DNA of 64,000 bases from Microascus cirrosus (lineage: Eukaryota; Ascomycota; Sordariomycetes; Microascales; Microascaceae). A program made the translations under genes and the position numbers. The first letter of the stretch is position 1. The number at the start of each line of letters is the position of its first letter. Shown piece after piece: positions 21,276-32,828 of the stretch. The stretch is from NCBI GenBank assembly GCA_030271035.1, contig JAMBUN010000273.1, forward strand, positions 144,232 to 208,231, read 5' to 3'. The notes beneath the pieces are model-generated. The model did no database searches and was not told where the DNA came from. It saw only the letters and a program-made list of their open reading frames with translations.

Positions 21276-24200
21276 ATGCCGAAGAGAAGAATGAGCGATG
21301 ACAATGCTGGTGCTCGGCGAAGCACCAACGCATGTAAGTCGTCTCCGGTCTTGTAAAGTAGAGCATTTTATAATCGGCGCTCATTACTTAGGCCACCGCT
21401 GCAAGAACAAGAAGATCAAGTGTTATTTCAGCAACGGCTCGCTCCAGAGGTTTGCCACGAAACGCAAGAAGCATGCATAGTAAACACCATGATGCTAATA
21501 TTCTAACCTGATAGCACGTGTGTTGCCTGCTACAAGGCCAAGACAGGTATCATTGAATATTTCCCTGTCCGGATAATTTTGAATCTAACGTTGGGTTTAG
21601 ACTGTGTGTTTGACGTAATGCCTGACGGCATTCCTCGTGGTGCAGAGTATGGCTTGCCCAATCTCTTACACCATTACAAGACTAACGAATCATACGGAAG
21701 ATACGTTGCTTCTCTTGAATTGCGGGTGGCCGAACTTCAAGAACAGCTACGCTCGGTCAGCCGCGACCCCCTCTCTCACCGAGCCAAACAACACAGCAAC
21801 CAGCCTAACGGCGGCACAAGGTATGAGGGCCATCGTACAGGTGAATATTCACATGGCTTACAGCTTTCTCATAAACAGACGCTGTGAGTAGTGTGCTTGC
21901 GATTAATGATGGAACCCATCGGGGAGACGGTCGCGCGGCCACGGATATCCGATACAACGTCGGGGGAACTGCGGCGTCCCTCAATGTAAGGTCCTGACCC
22001 ATAGTATTCGAGCCCTGCTCATAGCTTAATCTAGTCCTCCGATTCAAAAAGGATCGTGAGCCCAACATCTGTGACATCAACGATAGCCAGCAGCCCAGTT
22101 CAAACGCGCCACAAAGTCATTGAGTCAGCGTCTGATGGCGTCACCATCTTCAACTTCCTCGCGATTCCACCAGTTATACCTACGTCGGAGAAGTGCGCTC
22201 CCCCAGAGCTTCCCAGCGAACGATTTGCAAATGCCTTTCTCGAAACTACGTATATTTACACGCAGGGACGGTACTGCCTGGTCGACTGGGTTCAGATCCG
22301 CGAATGGCATCAAATTCGGGACTCGATCTGCCATGCGGCTAGCATGAACGAACCGGAAGCTCAGACAGGTACTTTAGCGTCTGGACCCGCAACGATAATG
22401 TTGGGAGACTGAACGATTAACAGGCGCCTACTTCATTTGGATGATGTACGCTATTGGTGCGCAACTAACACCTAACCCGCCAAACGCTCCTGCGGTAAGG
22501 CCAAACACCCTAGCTGATTGGGGCAGATTTTTTGGCTGAACACCTTGAAGGGATACTACACACGAGCTCTCAAACACCTACCAGCCATCCTGTCTCACCA
22601 GAATCTAACCACAGTCCAAGCCCTACTCGTTATGATTCAATATTTCTATCGCAGCCCAGTACGTTCCTGTGGTCCACTTGCTTCCGAATTCTGTCTAACT
22701 AACCAGGGTGGGCCCTCGATATGGTATTCTCGGGAATATGAATCTATCTTCGATGTACTAGATACTGAAAGAGAAACAGGCACTTGGCGGGGGCCGCTAT
22801 GCGTCTCTGTATTGAGCTTGGCTTGCATCGAAATACACCAGCAACTACCGGCCCCACAGCTCCTGATCCTTATAGGACAGAGCTTAAGAAGCGGTTGTTC
22901 TGGTGTGCATATTGTTTCGATAGGCATGTCACCGAGCGCTTGTTATCCTTCTATTTATTAACCCTGGCAGGTCGGTGTCAATTCTTTCCAAACGTCCATT
23001 CAGCATTCACGACGTGGATATCGACGTCGAAGTACGTGGATAACGTTGCCTTAACATTGCACGTGTCAACCACTTACAAGTCGGCAGCTTCCGGTCGATG
23101 TTGATGTAATGTGCCTTGATAGGGAGGCTATTCGGGACCGACAGGCTCTCCAGGTGGCATGGGACTCAATCCCGCAGGCGGAGCACATATCGACAGTAGG
23201 TCTGGCTGTCAAGTCTAGCCCATTTATCCATCTAATAATCCCTCGCTAGATAACTTCGTCCCTGCACCACCTACGCATGTATCGCCTCCAGTCAAGAATA
23301 ATGCATGAATCCCCCCTTCCTCTTTCCTGAGCGGCCCATTGCTGACCCAGTTCTAGGACACGCTTTGCGGGAATACACGCCCCTCCTCCGACGCCCGAGG
23401 AGGTCTTAGGCTTTTTAGAGGAACTGAATGACTGGAAGGAACATGCGTCCCGGAATGACTACCCCCCGAACCTCCCCCACCAAACATATGAGAGTGTGCA
23501 GGCGTCCTACTACATGACCGCGCTTCTTGTACTACGACCGATACTCGTGCGGTCATCCATAGACAGTGAATTGCTTAAGAGATGCGCACTGCTCTCTGCT
23601 GACGCCTGCGAGGTATGAGCCTGCGAACTATGGTCTACACTCCCTTATCTGCAGTCACCTAACCCCTCCCAGAACGAGAAGGCGTTGTGCTTTAGTCCAC
23701 TGAACCATAACTCGCCCGTCAGGATTTACAACTGCTTCCGATGCGGCCTAACACTCCTGCAATGTTTGGCAATGTCCCCGACGATACTCCCGGTGCGAAG
23801 TGCTCTACGGGCGATTAATTCCTGTTCGAGCGCCCTGTCCGTATATACTGGAGCACCTACTGTCGCCCGATCCTATTTGAGGCTGTTTGACAAGCTCTCA
23901 GATCATTTCTTCGGATACGACGCGGACAGAGCACTCTGTCGTCCGGATGATAACTTGAGGGGACTTCTTCAACGAGTAACATCCTGCGACCCATCGGATA
24001 TACCTGAGTAAGTGCCAAGCTAAACGTTTGGAAACTCTTTCTCGATCTAATACAGAGAGTCTTCTGAAATCAATATCGACAGAGGAAAGTTCGCGGCAGG
24101 TGCCGATACAAACCCCTGAGCAACCCGTAAGGATTTCCTGACAATCTTACTATTCAGACGGGAGGTGGCGACTAATGGCTGGCAGAGAGACGAGCAATGT

Positions 24201-24338
24201 GGGCCACATACCACGGCTCCTGTGCCTACTTTTGGGATGGACCTTATCCCCCCTTTCGAGATCCTCGAAAACACTCTCCGTCCCGACCTCTTTCAAGAAG
24301 ACATGCTGGGGTTTTGGGGTGGTTCGTTTGTACTGTAG
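21276..24338 (+). CDS. Zn2Cys6/Fungal_trans transcription factor, many introns, possibly decaying
   Basis: Exon joining recovers a full regulator. The split zinc cluster begins NA-CHRCKNKKIKC, runs over an intron to TCVACYKAKT and over another to DCVFD. A short coiled region follows (YVASLELRVAELQEQL). The Fungal_trans domain reads AYFIWMMYAIGAQL, YYTRALKHLPAIL, VQALLVMIQYF, LAGAAMRLCIELGLHRN, KRLFWCAYCFDR, KRPFSIHDVDIDVE and LPVDVDV. The C-terminus is MDLIPPFEILENTLRP, then DLFQEDMLGFWGGSFVL. Early introns are normal (for example 21334-21391, 21450-21514, 21547-21600). Two joins need introns of only 32 nt (22495-22526) and 29 nt (22942-22970), and one needs a GC donor (23303). These may be unusual introns or small deletions that inactivate the gene. 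Its targets are unknown. Confidence 0.75.
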
Positions 24339-25057
24339 ACCTAGAAGACAAGCAAATGTCGAGAAACCCTATAAACCCGGAGCCAACCCCAGCTAGGGGT
24401 AATGCCCGTTGAACTATCAGCCTGCGGTAATGTAAAAGCCGATCAAGGCCAATGGCAAAGACACTTTTCTGGGCTGGATCCCTGAATACCGTAGAAGTTC
24501 GGCGGTTGCGACGGGCAAACGTCATCCGTCCCTACTTCAGCCTGACACAACCAGGTTGCGGGTCCGCCGGAATTTCCGAAAATGCCCGGAAGTCCGAGCC
24601 CCCGGCAGTCGCACTCCGTCGCGTGCCGGCTCCATTTCTCCCTGACCCTTCTCCGCACCCTTGCCCCGCATGCGCCATATTCTGAAGTATCTGTTTATCG
24701 TTCGTCTATCCCTAAGCAGGCAGATCTCGAAAGCCAACCGGGGCATCCTAACAATCCCACGGCGCTAAAGGGTGCTGTATTATAGGTGTACGGTGATCTC
24801 AACGGTCTTCTACGGCATGAAGGTTATAGCAGCATTTGCTTCCATAGATGTAAACCCGAAGCGTGGGTTCGGAATAATATACGGTTGTCGGGCGGCTAAG
24901 TAGCAAGGATAAATCAGTAGATTGCTAAGGACACGAACAGCCTGGAGAACGCCAGAATACCGCATACTATGAAACGGAAGAAGAACGCTATGTCTCGACT
25001 CCAACCAACGCCCCCGGTGCCGACCGACAGACCAGCTACATCTCTTCTTTCCCATCC
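24339..25057. other. Intergenic stretch between convergent genes
   Basis: Short frames on both strands match no family. No repeats or motifs stand out. Confidence 0.4.
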
Positions 25058-26866
25058 TCACACCTGTGATATCGATAATTTTAAGTCATCGTCCCTTGAT
25101 TTGAATACGTTAGTGCCCACTCCTGGAATCATGCCTGAGACTGGTGTCCTTAACCGTTTTGTTCCAACGCTATCACGCTCCGCCTCTTGATCCCGCGGCT
25201 TCAATTTTGTCGTCCTATACGCCTTAAACCATGACCCTTTGAAAACCTCATTCATCTCCTCGAGAGAAAGCGTCGCGATCTCAGGGACTGCGAGATACAC
25301 GTATGCGAGGGCAAACGCACACCAGCCCGCGTAGAAAACAAATGCGCCCCAATTATCCATATTCTCGAGAATAGATGGCGCGGCAGCGGTCATGGCATAG
25401 TGGAAGAGCCAGTGGAAAGCTTGACTGACCGCCGCACCGAATGAGCGGATGCGGTTCGGCCAAAGCTCACCGCCGAACACGTAAGGGAGAACGAAGAGTC
25501 CTGGCCCGAGAGTTAGATCTATATTTGGAAGTGGATCACAGGGAGACCATCATTATAACTTACCAACGGCGTAGCCAAAGGCGTGGATATATATAGCTGC
25601 CATGGCGGCCTCAGAACTGGACTGGCTGACGTCCGCTCCGCTTTGCTTGCGCTGGACATATGCCGCAATGTAAACATCTGTCAACATCTGCACCGTAATG
25701 CCAATAAACAACGACCGCCGGCGACCCAGCATGTCGATAAATATTAGCGACGAGAGTAGGGTGAAGAAGAACTTCGCCATCGAATATATGCCGCTGAGGA
25801 AAATGTTCCTGGCCTCATCGCCAGATGCGCCAATGATGTCTAGGATTGGAACAAGATAAGAAGTAACGGCGTTGGCGCCGGACAGTTGCGGAAGTGCATA
25901 AAGAATCAAGGCTTGTTGAAGCCGGCGGAGATTCTCTGGAATCATGAGGGTCTCCTTAATAGCAGCGATAAGTGCCGACTGCTTGCCATTACCGCTGTTG
26001 TATAGCTCGTAACTTTGGCGAATATCCGTTCGCATGTCACGCACCTCCTGGAGCATGCGAGGGTGGGAGGCATGGAGACCGCGAATTTGCACCAAGACGT
26101 TGACAGCCTCATCCCCCCGATCCTTAAGCAAAAGCCATCTTGGAGACTCGCAGGCGAAAACGCTAACCAGAACGAGGATACCCATAAAGGTGGCAGGGGC
26201 GAGTCAACAATTTGGAACTGCAATGGACCAGAATCGATGTGTTCGTTAACGCCATAGACACAGAAGTTGGCTGCTAATAGAGCTAGACCCATGACGGCAG
26301 GATACCACGCAGTCAGCATGCCGCGAATTTCATCGGGAGCGATCTCGGCGATAGACATTGGCGCAGTTGCAGAGAGAGATCCGATGCCCAAGCCAGTCAC
26401 GATGCGGCTTGCATATAGACAGTCGATGTTGGGGGAGAAGGTTGCTATGAGTTGTCCGGAGATATAAATAAGACTGTAGACGCGATATGACCATAGGCGC
26501 CCAAGGTGATCGCTAAGGAAATAAGAAAGCGCGGCGCCAACCCCGTCCCCGATATAAACAAGGGAAACGAAGTGTCGAATGGCAGTGGCATCTTTACCGG
26601 AATCGATGCCAAAGTGGTCTTGGAAGCCTGGCAAATTGGTGACGACGGAGGCTTGACCTTGGTCCCAGGCTGATAATTGTTAGATTCACAGTAAAATACA
26701 CGACAACCCGCAAGGGAGGCTACCTACTGACGGTGGTGGCAGCCAAAGAGTAAAAGAGCGCGCTTAGGAGCAGCTTGTGGTTTAAGCAGACCACCTTGGG
26801 CATGGACCTGAATGCCCTAACATTCTTTGCGGTCCGCGACTGAAGTATCCGTTCCTTGAGACTCAT
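25058..26866 (-). pseudogene. MFS sugar-porter-type transporter with one-base frameshift
   Basis: Exons 26866-26728, 26669-25564 and 25500-25058 give a 12-TM MFS protein: WDQGQASVVTNLPGFQDHF, SDHLGRLWSYR (the loop 2-3 motif), GLGIGSLSATAPMSIAEIAP, CESPRWLLLKDR, LPQLSGANAVTSYLVPIL, DMLGRRRSLF, GELWPNRIRSFG and VPEIATLSLEEMNEVF. These are sugar-porter signatures, with the usual PETKG degraded to PEIAT. Around 26188-26200 the frame must shift from FQIVDSPLP to FMGILVLVSVF. No AG acceptor lies where an intron could fix this, and total exon length is one base short of a multiple of three. A single-base deletion (or sequencing error) is therefore the simplest reading. The gene is divergent from the flavoenzyme at 27587. 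Confidence 0.75.
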
Positions 26867-27586
26867 GGTGGCGATACCAAATCAGGGGCAAGTAGCAGGA
26901 GTGAACAATGACCCATGGAACGTTACGGAGGTTGAACGGCTTTGCTGCGGAGGGATCTGGAAGTTTTATATCAACATGACTGAGTCAAGGAAAAGAGCAT
27001 CCACATCGCTCCTCTGGTCTGGCAGAGTCCTACGAGCACTGAAAGGGTTCGGCCGACTTAAACCAACAGTGATCGGCCTTCCGAATCCACTGCTATCTGT
27101 GGGGAATATCGTCAGCTTCTTCGCGCGACACAAAAATCCCGCGATACAGTCTATACCGTACCTGGCCATCTCCGCATATCCTTGGGCCCTGTCGGTTGGT
27201 TCTTCTAACGTCAAGGACTTTAACGTTGTACTAAACGCGAACCCCAAGGCCGCCAGGTGTGCAAAGGGCCCCGCTCCCTGCGCACCCCGTGGGGAACCTG
27301 GAGGGTGCATTGGGATCGGCCTTTCCGTGCCGAGGTCGCCTCGTTCAGCTCCACATGTTATTGGGGAGTGCTGCCGGTGGAGATGACACGCGCTGTACGG
27401 CCGGGAATTCCGTCCCCTCGGATTTCCGGGACTTCAATGGCAGGCTGGGATTCTGGGAACCAGCAAGAATAGTCGGAGGCTCACTAACGGTAGATAAGTA
27501 GGATGCCGCCCTACTATCAAGTAGCGTTTGGAATTCTCACGCGCACCTGCCAAGTATATCAACTGTCCCACGCAGGATATACCAAA
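26867..27586. promoter_or_regulatory. Divergent promoter region, MFS porter and FAD oxidase
   Basis: A 720-bp spacer between outward-facing genes. A 176-codon plus-strand frame at 26856-27386 overlaps the MFS start codon and has no domain, so I treat it as chance. No specific regulatory motif was recognised. Confidence 0.4.
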
Positions 27587-29771
27587 ATGACCACCCCCGA
27601 CTCAAAGGTTATCATCGTCGGTGCTGGTGTATTCGGGCTCAGCACTGCATTATGGCTTGCCCGGGGCGGGTACAAGGACGTCACCGTCTTTGACCGCAGT
27701 GAGTTCGATAAGACGAACTATAATCCCGCTAACGGGAATGACGGCGCTTCGTCGGATATCAACAAGATCTTTCGCATGACTTACGGGGAGAAGTCCCGGT
27801 AGGTTAACGCCGACTATTCCAGGCTCGGGTAGGGGCTCTCGTTAACATTGTGTTTTCTGTCTCTGAAGATATGAGGAACTGGCAATTGAGGCTAGGGATG
27901 AATGGCTCCGGTGGAACGAAGCGATCAGCAAGAGCAAAGCGTCCGACCTCCCGCCTTCATTGAGCCCCGAGGACAAGCTCCTCGACATCTGCGGCTTGTA
28001 CCATCTAGCCGAAGGGAGGCACCAACTTCATGAGCGCTATATCGACAACTTGATTGCGACTCAGAAAACATCCCCCAAATTTCGCGAATTGCAGTTTGTC
28101 AGGGTATATTCCCATGTGCTCCGACATTCTCCCGCTTGTTTTAACCATTCCTAGGGTCGCACAGGGGAGGCGGAGCGAGTCAAGAAGCTGGGGAAGGTCT
28201 GGGAGAAGAAGTACCATGTGCTAGACACGTTCGGCAATGGCGATACCAATGGCTTCCTTGATGCTGCGGCCGGTGTTACGCTTGCGGATAAGGTACGTCA
28301 TTTCTAAGCATATGTCCCACTTCAGGTATTCATTTTTGACTGACGGAAACAGGCATGTACCTACGCTTACCACCTTTGCAAAAAAGAGGGAGTCAAGTTT
28401 GTTTTCGGGGAACAGAAGGGCAGGTTTCAAGATCTTATCCGCACTGAATACGGTAGCGAGAAGAACGTGGCCGGCATCAAAACCTGTGATGGCTTGAGTC
28501 ACAATGCGGACGTGGTTATAGTGGCTTGTACCTCATTCTCTGCTCCACCTCCTACAGCTCCGAGCTAACAATCTGGTTTCCAGGTGGCCCCTGGACCCCG
28601 GCGGTAGTCCCCGAAGCGCACAAGACGGTTGAGGCCACGATGGGTACGGTCATGTTTATCGATATTCCTGAGCACAGGCAGGACCTCAGGCAAAAGTTCC
28701 ACCCGAATAATATGCCGATCTGGCGTTTCCTTCAGGGCGAAGGGGACAAGTAAGTTCTGGGAACAGTTCCCCTCTGAGAATTGGATCCTCGTATGGCTGC
28801 TAACAACCCAAAAGCTTCTATGAGGGTGGCGGGTTCCCTATTACACGTGAGGGGAGATTGAAGTTCGGCTTCCGAGCTCGCAAGGTACGCGCGTCGTCTC
28901 AGGGATGCCACGAAAAACATGAACTGACAATCTCGGAAAACAGTTCACCAACTTCCAGGATCACCCCTCTGTTACAAACATGTCAGGTCACGTCGCACGC
29001 GTCCTCTTAGTTTCGAAGCTAACAAGAAACCCTAATTCTAGGCGGATATCAACGCCACGAACAAAATACAGCCCGGATCCAATCAACACCGTTCCTCTCC
29101 ACGGACTGAGACTTATGAAGAAAGTTATTGGATCTGCTTTTCCAGAGCTTTCTGAAATAGGCTTCACGGACAGTAGGGTACGTCACTTATCTTCAAGGCT
29201 CTAACTCGCATTTCTAACTCAATATATCAGCTCTGCTGGTACACCGACAGCATTGACAACGACGTGGGTTCCCTTCATATACTCTAAACCATAGTTAGGA
29301 GAGCTAAAGGAGTGATCTCAGTTCGTTATTGACTACGTGCCCGGTTACTCTGATTCGTTGTTTATCTGCACGGGTGGCAGGTAAGATATCTGAGAATTCC
29401 CTTCGAAAAGCATCAGCCGCTCACATTCGGCACATAGCGGCCACGGTTTCAAGTTTTTGCCCATGCTTGGGAAGGTTGGTTACCAGATTATAAAGCCAAA
29501 ACAACCTCGCTTGGACTAACCGCAAAGAATTAGTACGTCAAAAACCAACTTGAGCGCAGGCCGGACCACCTCACGAAATACTGGAAGTGGCGTGCCGTCG
29601 AAGAGGGGAAACCTGCGAACGGGCTGGAGGAGGGAGAATCCGGCCCAAGGGAGATGTCCAAGCTTGATCTTGCTTCTCGTACGTCTATGCTCTTGTCTCC
29701 AAGCTACACCCTTGTTTTAACACTTTGTTCTAGCCGCCGACTTCAAGTTCAATATGCCGAATAAACTTTAA
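27587..29771 (+). CDS. FAD-dependent amine oxidase of the amadoriase/saccharopine-oxidase family
   Basis: About a dozen exons join in phase (first four: 27587-27798, 27869-28103, 28155-28292, 28353 onwards). The N-terminus has the Rossmann motif VIIVGAGVFGLSTALWLARGG, then NDGASSDINKIFRMTYG as in fructosyl-amino-acid and saccharopine oxidases. Later come DTFGNGDTNGFLDAAAGV, a CGPWTPAVVPEA junction restored by splicing, FPITREGRLKFGFRARK, LCWYTDSIDNDFVIDYVPGY, CTGGSGHGFKFLPMLGK (the conserved FAD/substrate end motif) and a final FKFNMPNKL. The C-terminus is not an SKL-type peroxisomal signal; PNKL is only a weak variant. These enzymes oxidise N-substituted amino acids with H2O2 release. Which substrate applies here cannot be settled. 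The in-frame ATG at 27503 would extend the protein before the FAD motif, so 27587 was chosen. Confidence 0.87.
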
Positions 29772-30102
29772 GTCGCGTGGAGGATTGTATTGATCGTTCT
29801 ACATAGCTGTCCCCTGTGGGAGGGGTGGGAAAATTTCCACTGGTCGGATGCTGTAGCGCTGCATCTAAATCTAAACTTTAGAGAGTTTACCAAAGCTAGT
29901 GTAACCTGAAAACTTGGGAAGCTGTAAGATCGTTACTACCGCATTGACAATGCTCAAGACAGAATGTAGGTCTCCTCTGGCGATAATACGAGAAACGCTA
30001 CCCAGTTGCGCCGTTTTCACCCTTATGTCCCGTACTCTCCGCTACACTACTTCGTAAGAGGAATCCTGCCTTCTGCCCCTGTCTCCCGAGCACCTCTATT
30101 CT
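29772..30102. other. Intergenic stretch between convergent genes
   Basis: Nothing recognised in these 331 bp. Confidence 0.4.
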
Positions 30103-31596
30103 TCATGCGTAGCATACGGTCTTAAGGTCCTCATGATTCTCTTCGAATCCCGGCCACTGAATTTTGAAACGTACAGCAGGGATGAGTTCCGGAAGGGAGA
30201 CAGCCGGCGGTGCCCGATCCAGGTTGTTATCAGTGAATGGAGTTGGGCTGGCGTTCAACAACGCCTCCCGAACCGCCTTTAGAGCGTACCTTTCCCACCA
30301 TTCAAAGAGGCAGTCCATGCAGAATGCATTCAGCTGATAATGCATTGCACGCAAGCGTGGCCAAGTCCTATCATGAGTTCCAGGATCGCCCCAGAGCCCT
30401 GTCACGGTACCTAGAGCAAGAAGCTCCTTGATCCTCGTTCGGTCGAGGAGGCTTACGACGGTAGATATGTGAGGCTCCTTGGGTCTCCGGTGGACGGATG
30501 AGTGGTACAAGTCGGCATCCAGTTGCATAGTGTTGGCGAGGTGGTGCCCTTCATGCAGCTTGGGTGGTTCGGCCAATGGGTGATTGGCACCGGACCACGC
30601 TCCCTTTTCAACATCTGCAAGACCAGCAGACGGTGGGGGGCGGAGAGATATGTAGACAACCTGAATAACAACAAGTAACCGTTTCACCCCCACTGGGATG
30701 TCGCATATCTGTCCGCCTCCGTGGCTCTCGCTGTCTACACTAGAGGGCAGAATGCTCCCGAGGCCTTGAGCCACGCCGTAGAAGTCTCGCGCTCGTTCCA
30801 AGTAGTCACCGCACCTTAAGGCCGCCGGGCGAGAGGTCGCCCCCAGATCAAGATAGTCATTAGGTGTCGCCCAGGACGTAACAAAGCGGCGCGTGACCTC
30901 CTGGGATGACCCCGGGCCGCTCATATACGGTGCGTGACCATGAATCGCGAAAACCATCCTAAGGACCACCTCCCGCGCCTCTCGGCATACGCGAGATAGT
31001 GTCGGAATCGGGAGGCGAGAGGTCCACGAATATTTCTCGCCGACCTTCTGGCCGAGGTGCAAGGTGCGGCGCCCAGGGCCCGGGAGAGCAGCTCGCCATA
31101 TCTGGAGCCGAATCTCGGGCGGGAGGTTCGGGAAGCTTGTGAATTGCGGTTCGGGGTTGTGAGTGGGTGCCCGATAGCCGGGTGAGAAGTTATTTCGCCG
31201 GATAGACAGGTCAAAATTCTCCAGAATTTCGTGTCTTATAAGGGCTTGCTTAGCTGCACTTGGAGGTGGGTGAGGCGGGTAGAAAGCGCTTATTCTTCCC
31301 CAAATGACGGACTCGGCCAGGAGCTCCGCAAGCGTAAGCCGGGCGCTCGCAACATCTACGTCCGCCTCGTGCTCGACCCCCGATTCGGACGGACCTGAGA
31401 ACCAGGAACGTGATGTGTGTAAACAGGTAATGGTTTGGGTGTTGGAGGAAGCGGGCAGAGGAAAGCCCGGAAATCCCTCGGCGTCCAGGGACGGATCTCT
31501 CCTCGGCCGGAGGGAGAGTGCCTGCTGTCTCAACCGTCCTAGAGCCGCTGATATGGTTTGTCGCAAAGCCCTATGGCTATTGGTCTGGTCATCCAT
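30103..31596 (-). CDS. 2EXR-domain protein
   Basis: A single exon encodes 497 residues from ATG at 31596 (MDDQTNSHRAL). The 2EXR signature FTSFPNLPPEIRLQIWRAAL lies around residue 150 and is followed by RTLHLGQKVGEKYSW and LPIPTLSRVCREAREVVLR, the usual continuation in this ascomycete-expanded family. No signal peptide, TM segment or nuclear cluster is visible. The N-terminal 140 residues are less conserved in type, and the C-terminus is rich in charged and aromatic residues. The family is very common in Pezizomycotina, but its biochemical role is unknown to me. The frame is complete and G+C-rich, so it is probably functional. Confidence 0.8.
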   Translation of the reverse strand: MDDQTNSHRALRQTISAALGRLRQQALSLRPRRDPSLDAEGFPGFPLPASSNTQTITCLHTSRSWFSGPSESGVEHEADVDVASARLTLAELLAESVIWGRISAFYPPHPPPSAAKQALIRHEILENFDLSIRRNNFSPGYRAPTHNPEPQFTSFPNLPPEIRLQIWRAALPGPGRRTLHLGQKVGEKYSWTSRLPIPTLSRVCREAREVVLRMVFAIHGHAPYMSGPGSSQEVTRRFVTSWATPNDYLDLGATSRPAALRCGDYLERARDFYGVAQGLGSILPSSVDSESHGGGQICDIPVGVKRLLVVIQVVYISLRPPPSAGLADVEKGAWSGANHPLAEPPKLHEGHHLANTMQLDADLYHSSVHRRPKEPHISTVVSLLDRTRIKELLALGTVTGLWGDPGTHDRTWPRLRAMHYQLNAFCMDCLFEWWERYALKAVREALLNASPTPFTDNNLDRAPPAVSLPELIPAVRFKIQWPGFEENHEDLKTVCYA

Positions 31597-32270
31597 GTTT
31601 TGCCTTCTTGTTGTGATAAATTTTAGGAGAAATTACAGAGGAGCGTCGAGGCAATGCGAAACGCTGACCGCGAACTCCCTTTGCCGCAGATCGTGGCGTT
31701 CATTCATCCGTGCACCGATCACGTGGCTTCCCCCGAGGGGCATGTGTGGTCCGTGTAAACGGAGGGAGGGCCACGGCGGCATTCGAGGAAAATCAATTTT
31801 ACCAGGACTAAATGCCGAGGGAGGTCAGCGGAGGTAAACACATGTAGGGAAGCGTATCTCAGTGGCCGACAGCCTCTAGTGAAGAGAGAATTGACCGGGT
31901 CGCCTGGAGAAGCCTGCCCTAAGACGTCACATCAGGACTTGCGAGACGATTACAGGTGCGCATTGCACAAGCTCGGAAAATCCGAACCGACCGCCCAGCT
32001 TTTCGTCGCTTCAAATTTCCCAGTGCTAATCACGAACCTCAACACGCAGGGGTGCCATGCGACGGCTATAGATATATTCCGAAACGTGTCGAACGACCTA
32101 CAGAGTCCTCTATCGTTATGCACAGGGAAAGGACAACGCCCGGAGAGATGGTGATCAAAGACGTCAAGACGTTGCAAAACGATCATAACGCATTCAGTAA
32201 TACTGTATACAATTTTGGTAGCCATATCATTTTATTTTATCTAAACTCAGCCTGTCGTTTGCACCACCGC
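31597..32270. other. Intergenic stretch, no gene recognised
   Basis: It contains the promoter of the leftward 2EXR gene and the 3' end of the leftward DUF985 gene. Short frames match nothing. Confidence 0.4.
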
Positions 32271-32828
32271 CTAATATTCCTGTTGTGTGCTGTTCGGAGT
32301 CCAATCTGGATCTGCAAATTCAGCTCCTGTGTCAACAAAACCCGGAGCTACAGTCGTCCCAAGAAGCGTCCATTCTCCTCTACTCCTAGCACTTTGCCAT
32401 TCCCCCTTCCGGACCACAACCTGGGGCAGCTCGCCGCCGAACACATCTGGGCCAAGAATTACATGTCGCACAGGATTGTCGCCACCGGGCCAGAGGGAAA
32501 GAGTCAAGGGAGCACCAGCGTAGTAGTGCCAGACTTCGACGGCGTCTAGGCGATGCCAGGTAGAGGATCCCTCTAAACCCTTAAGGAGATAGTAGATTGC
32601 TGTGCTGTAGGAACGGTTGCTCCCTGGGACGGCATTGTCGTCACGGAAGGTTTCAGCAAAGAAGCCCTTTTCAAGGGTGTTTGGGGCAAGGTTGAGATGA
32701 GCGATTATCTCCTCAGCCGTGCGATCATTAATAGAGACATGTGGTTCGTCATCGACTTTGGGGGAAAATGCGCACCCTACAGTTAGGAGGAGGCAAAAAT
32801 ATGCGACAATTTGGTGAATGCGCGCCAT
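32271..32828 (-). CDS. DUF985 cupin with N-terminal signal peptide
   Basis: A single exon encodes 185 residues. Residues 1-22 (MARIHQIVAYFCLLLTVGCA) form a signal peptide or lipoprotein-like leader. The rest is the DUF985/Cupin_5 domain: EEIIAHLNLAPNTLEKGFFA, YSTAIYYLLKGLEGSSTWHR, LDAVEVWHYYAGAPLTLSLW, VILGPDVFGGELPQVVVRKG, EWQSARSRGEWTLLGTTVAP and GFVDTGAEFADP. The HR, E and H positions expected to line the cupin pocket (STWHRLDAVEVWHYY) are kept. Typical family members such as yeast YML079w are cytosolic and lack a leader, so secretion or membrane anchoring is unusual. The ligand is unknown. The usual PEGGY/F lead-in is replaced by LEKGF. Confidence 0.85.
   Translation of the reverse strand: MARIHQIVAYFCLLLTVGCAFSPKVDDEPHVSINDRTAEEIIAHLNLAPNTLEKGFFAETFRDDNAVPGSNRSYSTAIYYLLKGLEGSSTWHRLDAVEVWHYYAGAPLTLSLWPGGDNPVRHVILGPDVFGGELPQVVVRKGEWQSARSRGEWTLLGTTVAPGFVDTGAEFADPDWTPNSTQQEY

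Noticed and set aside
26856..27386. 176-codon plus-strand frame in the porter/oxidase spacer
   Set aside because: It overlaps the porter start codon, has no recognisable motif, and no splice-supported extension was found.
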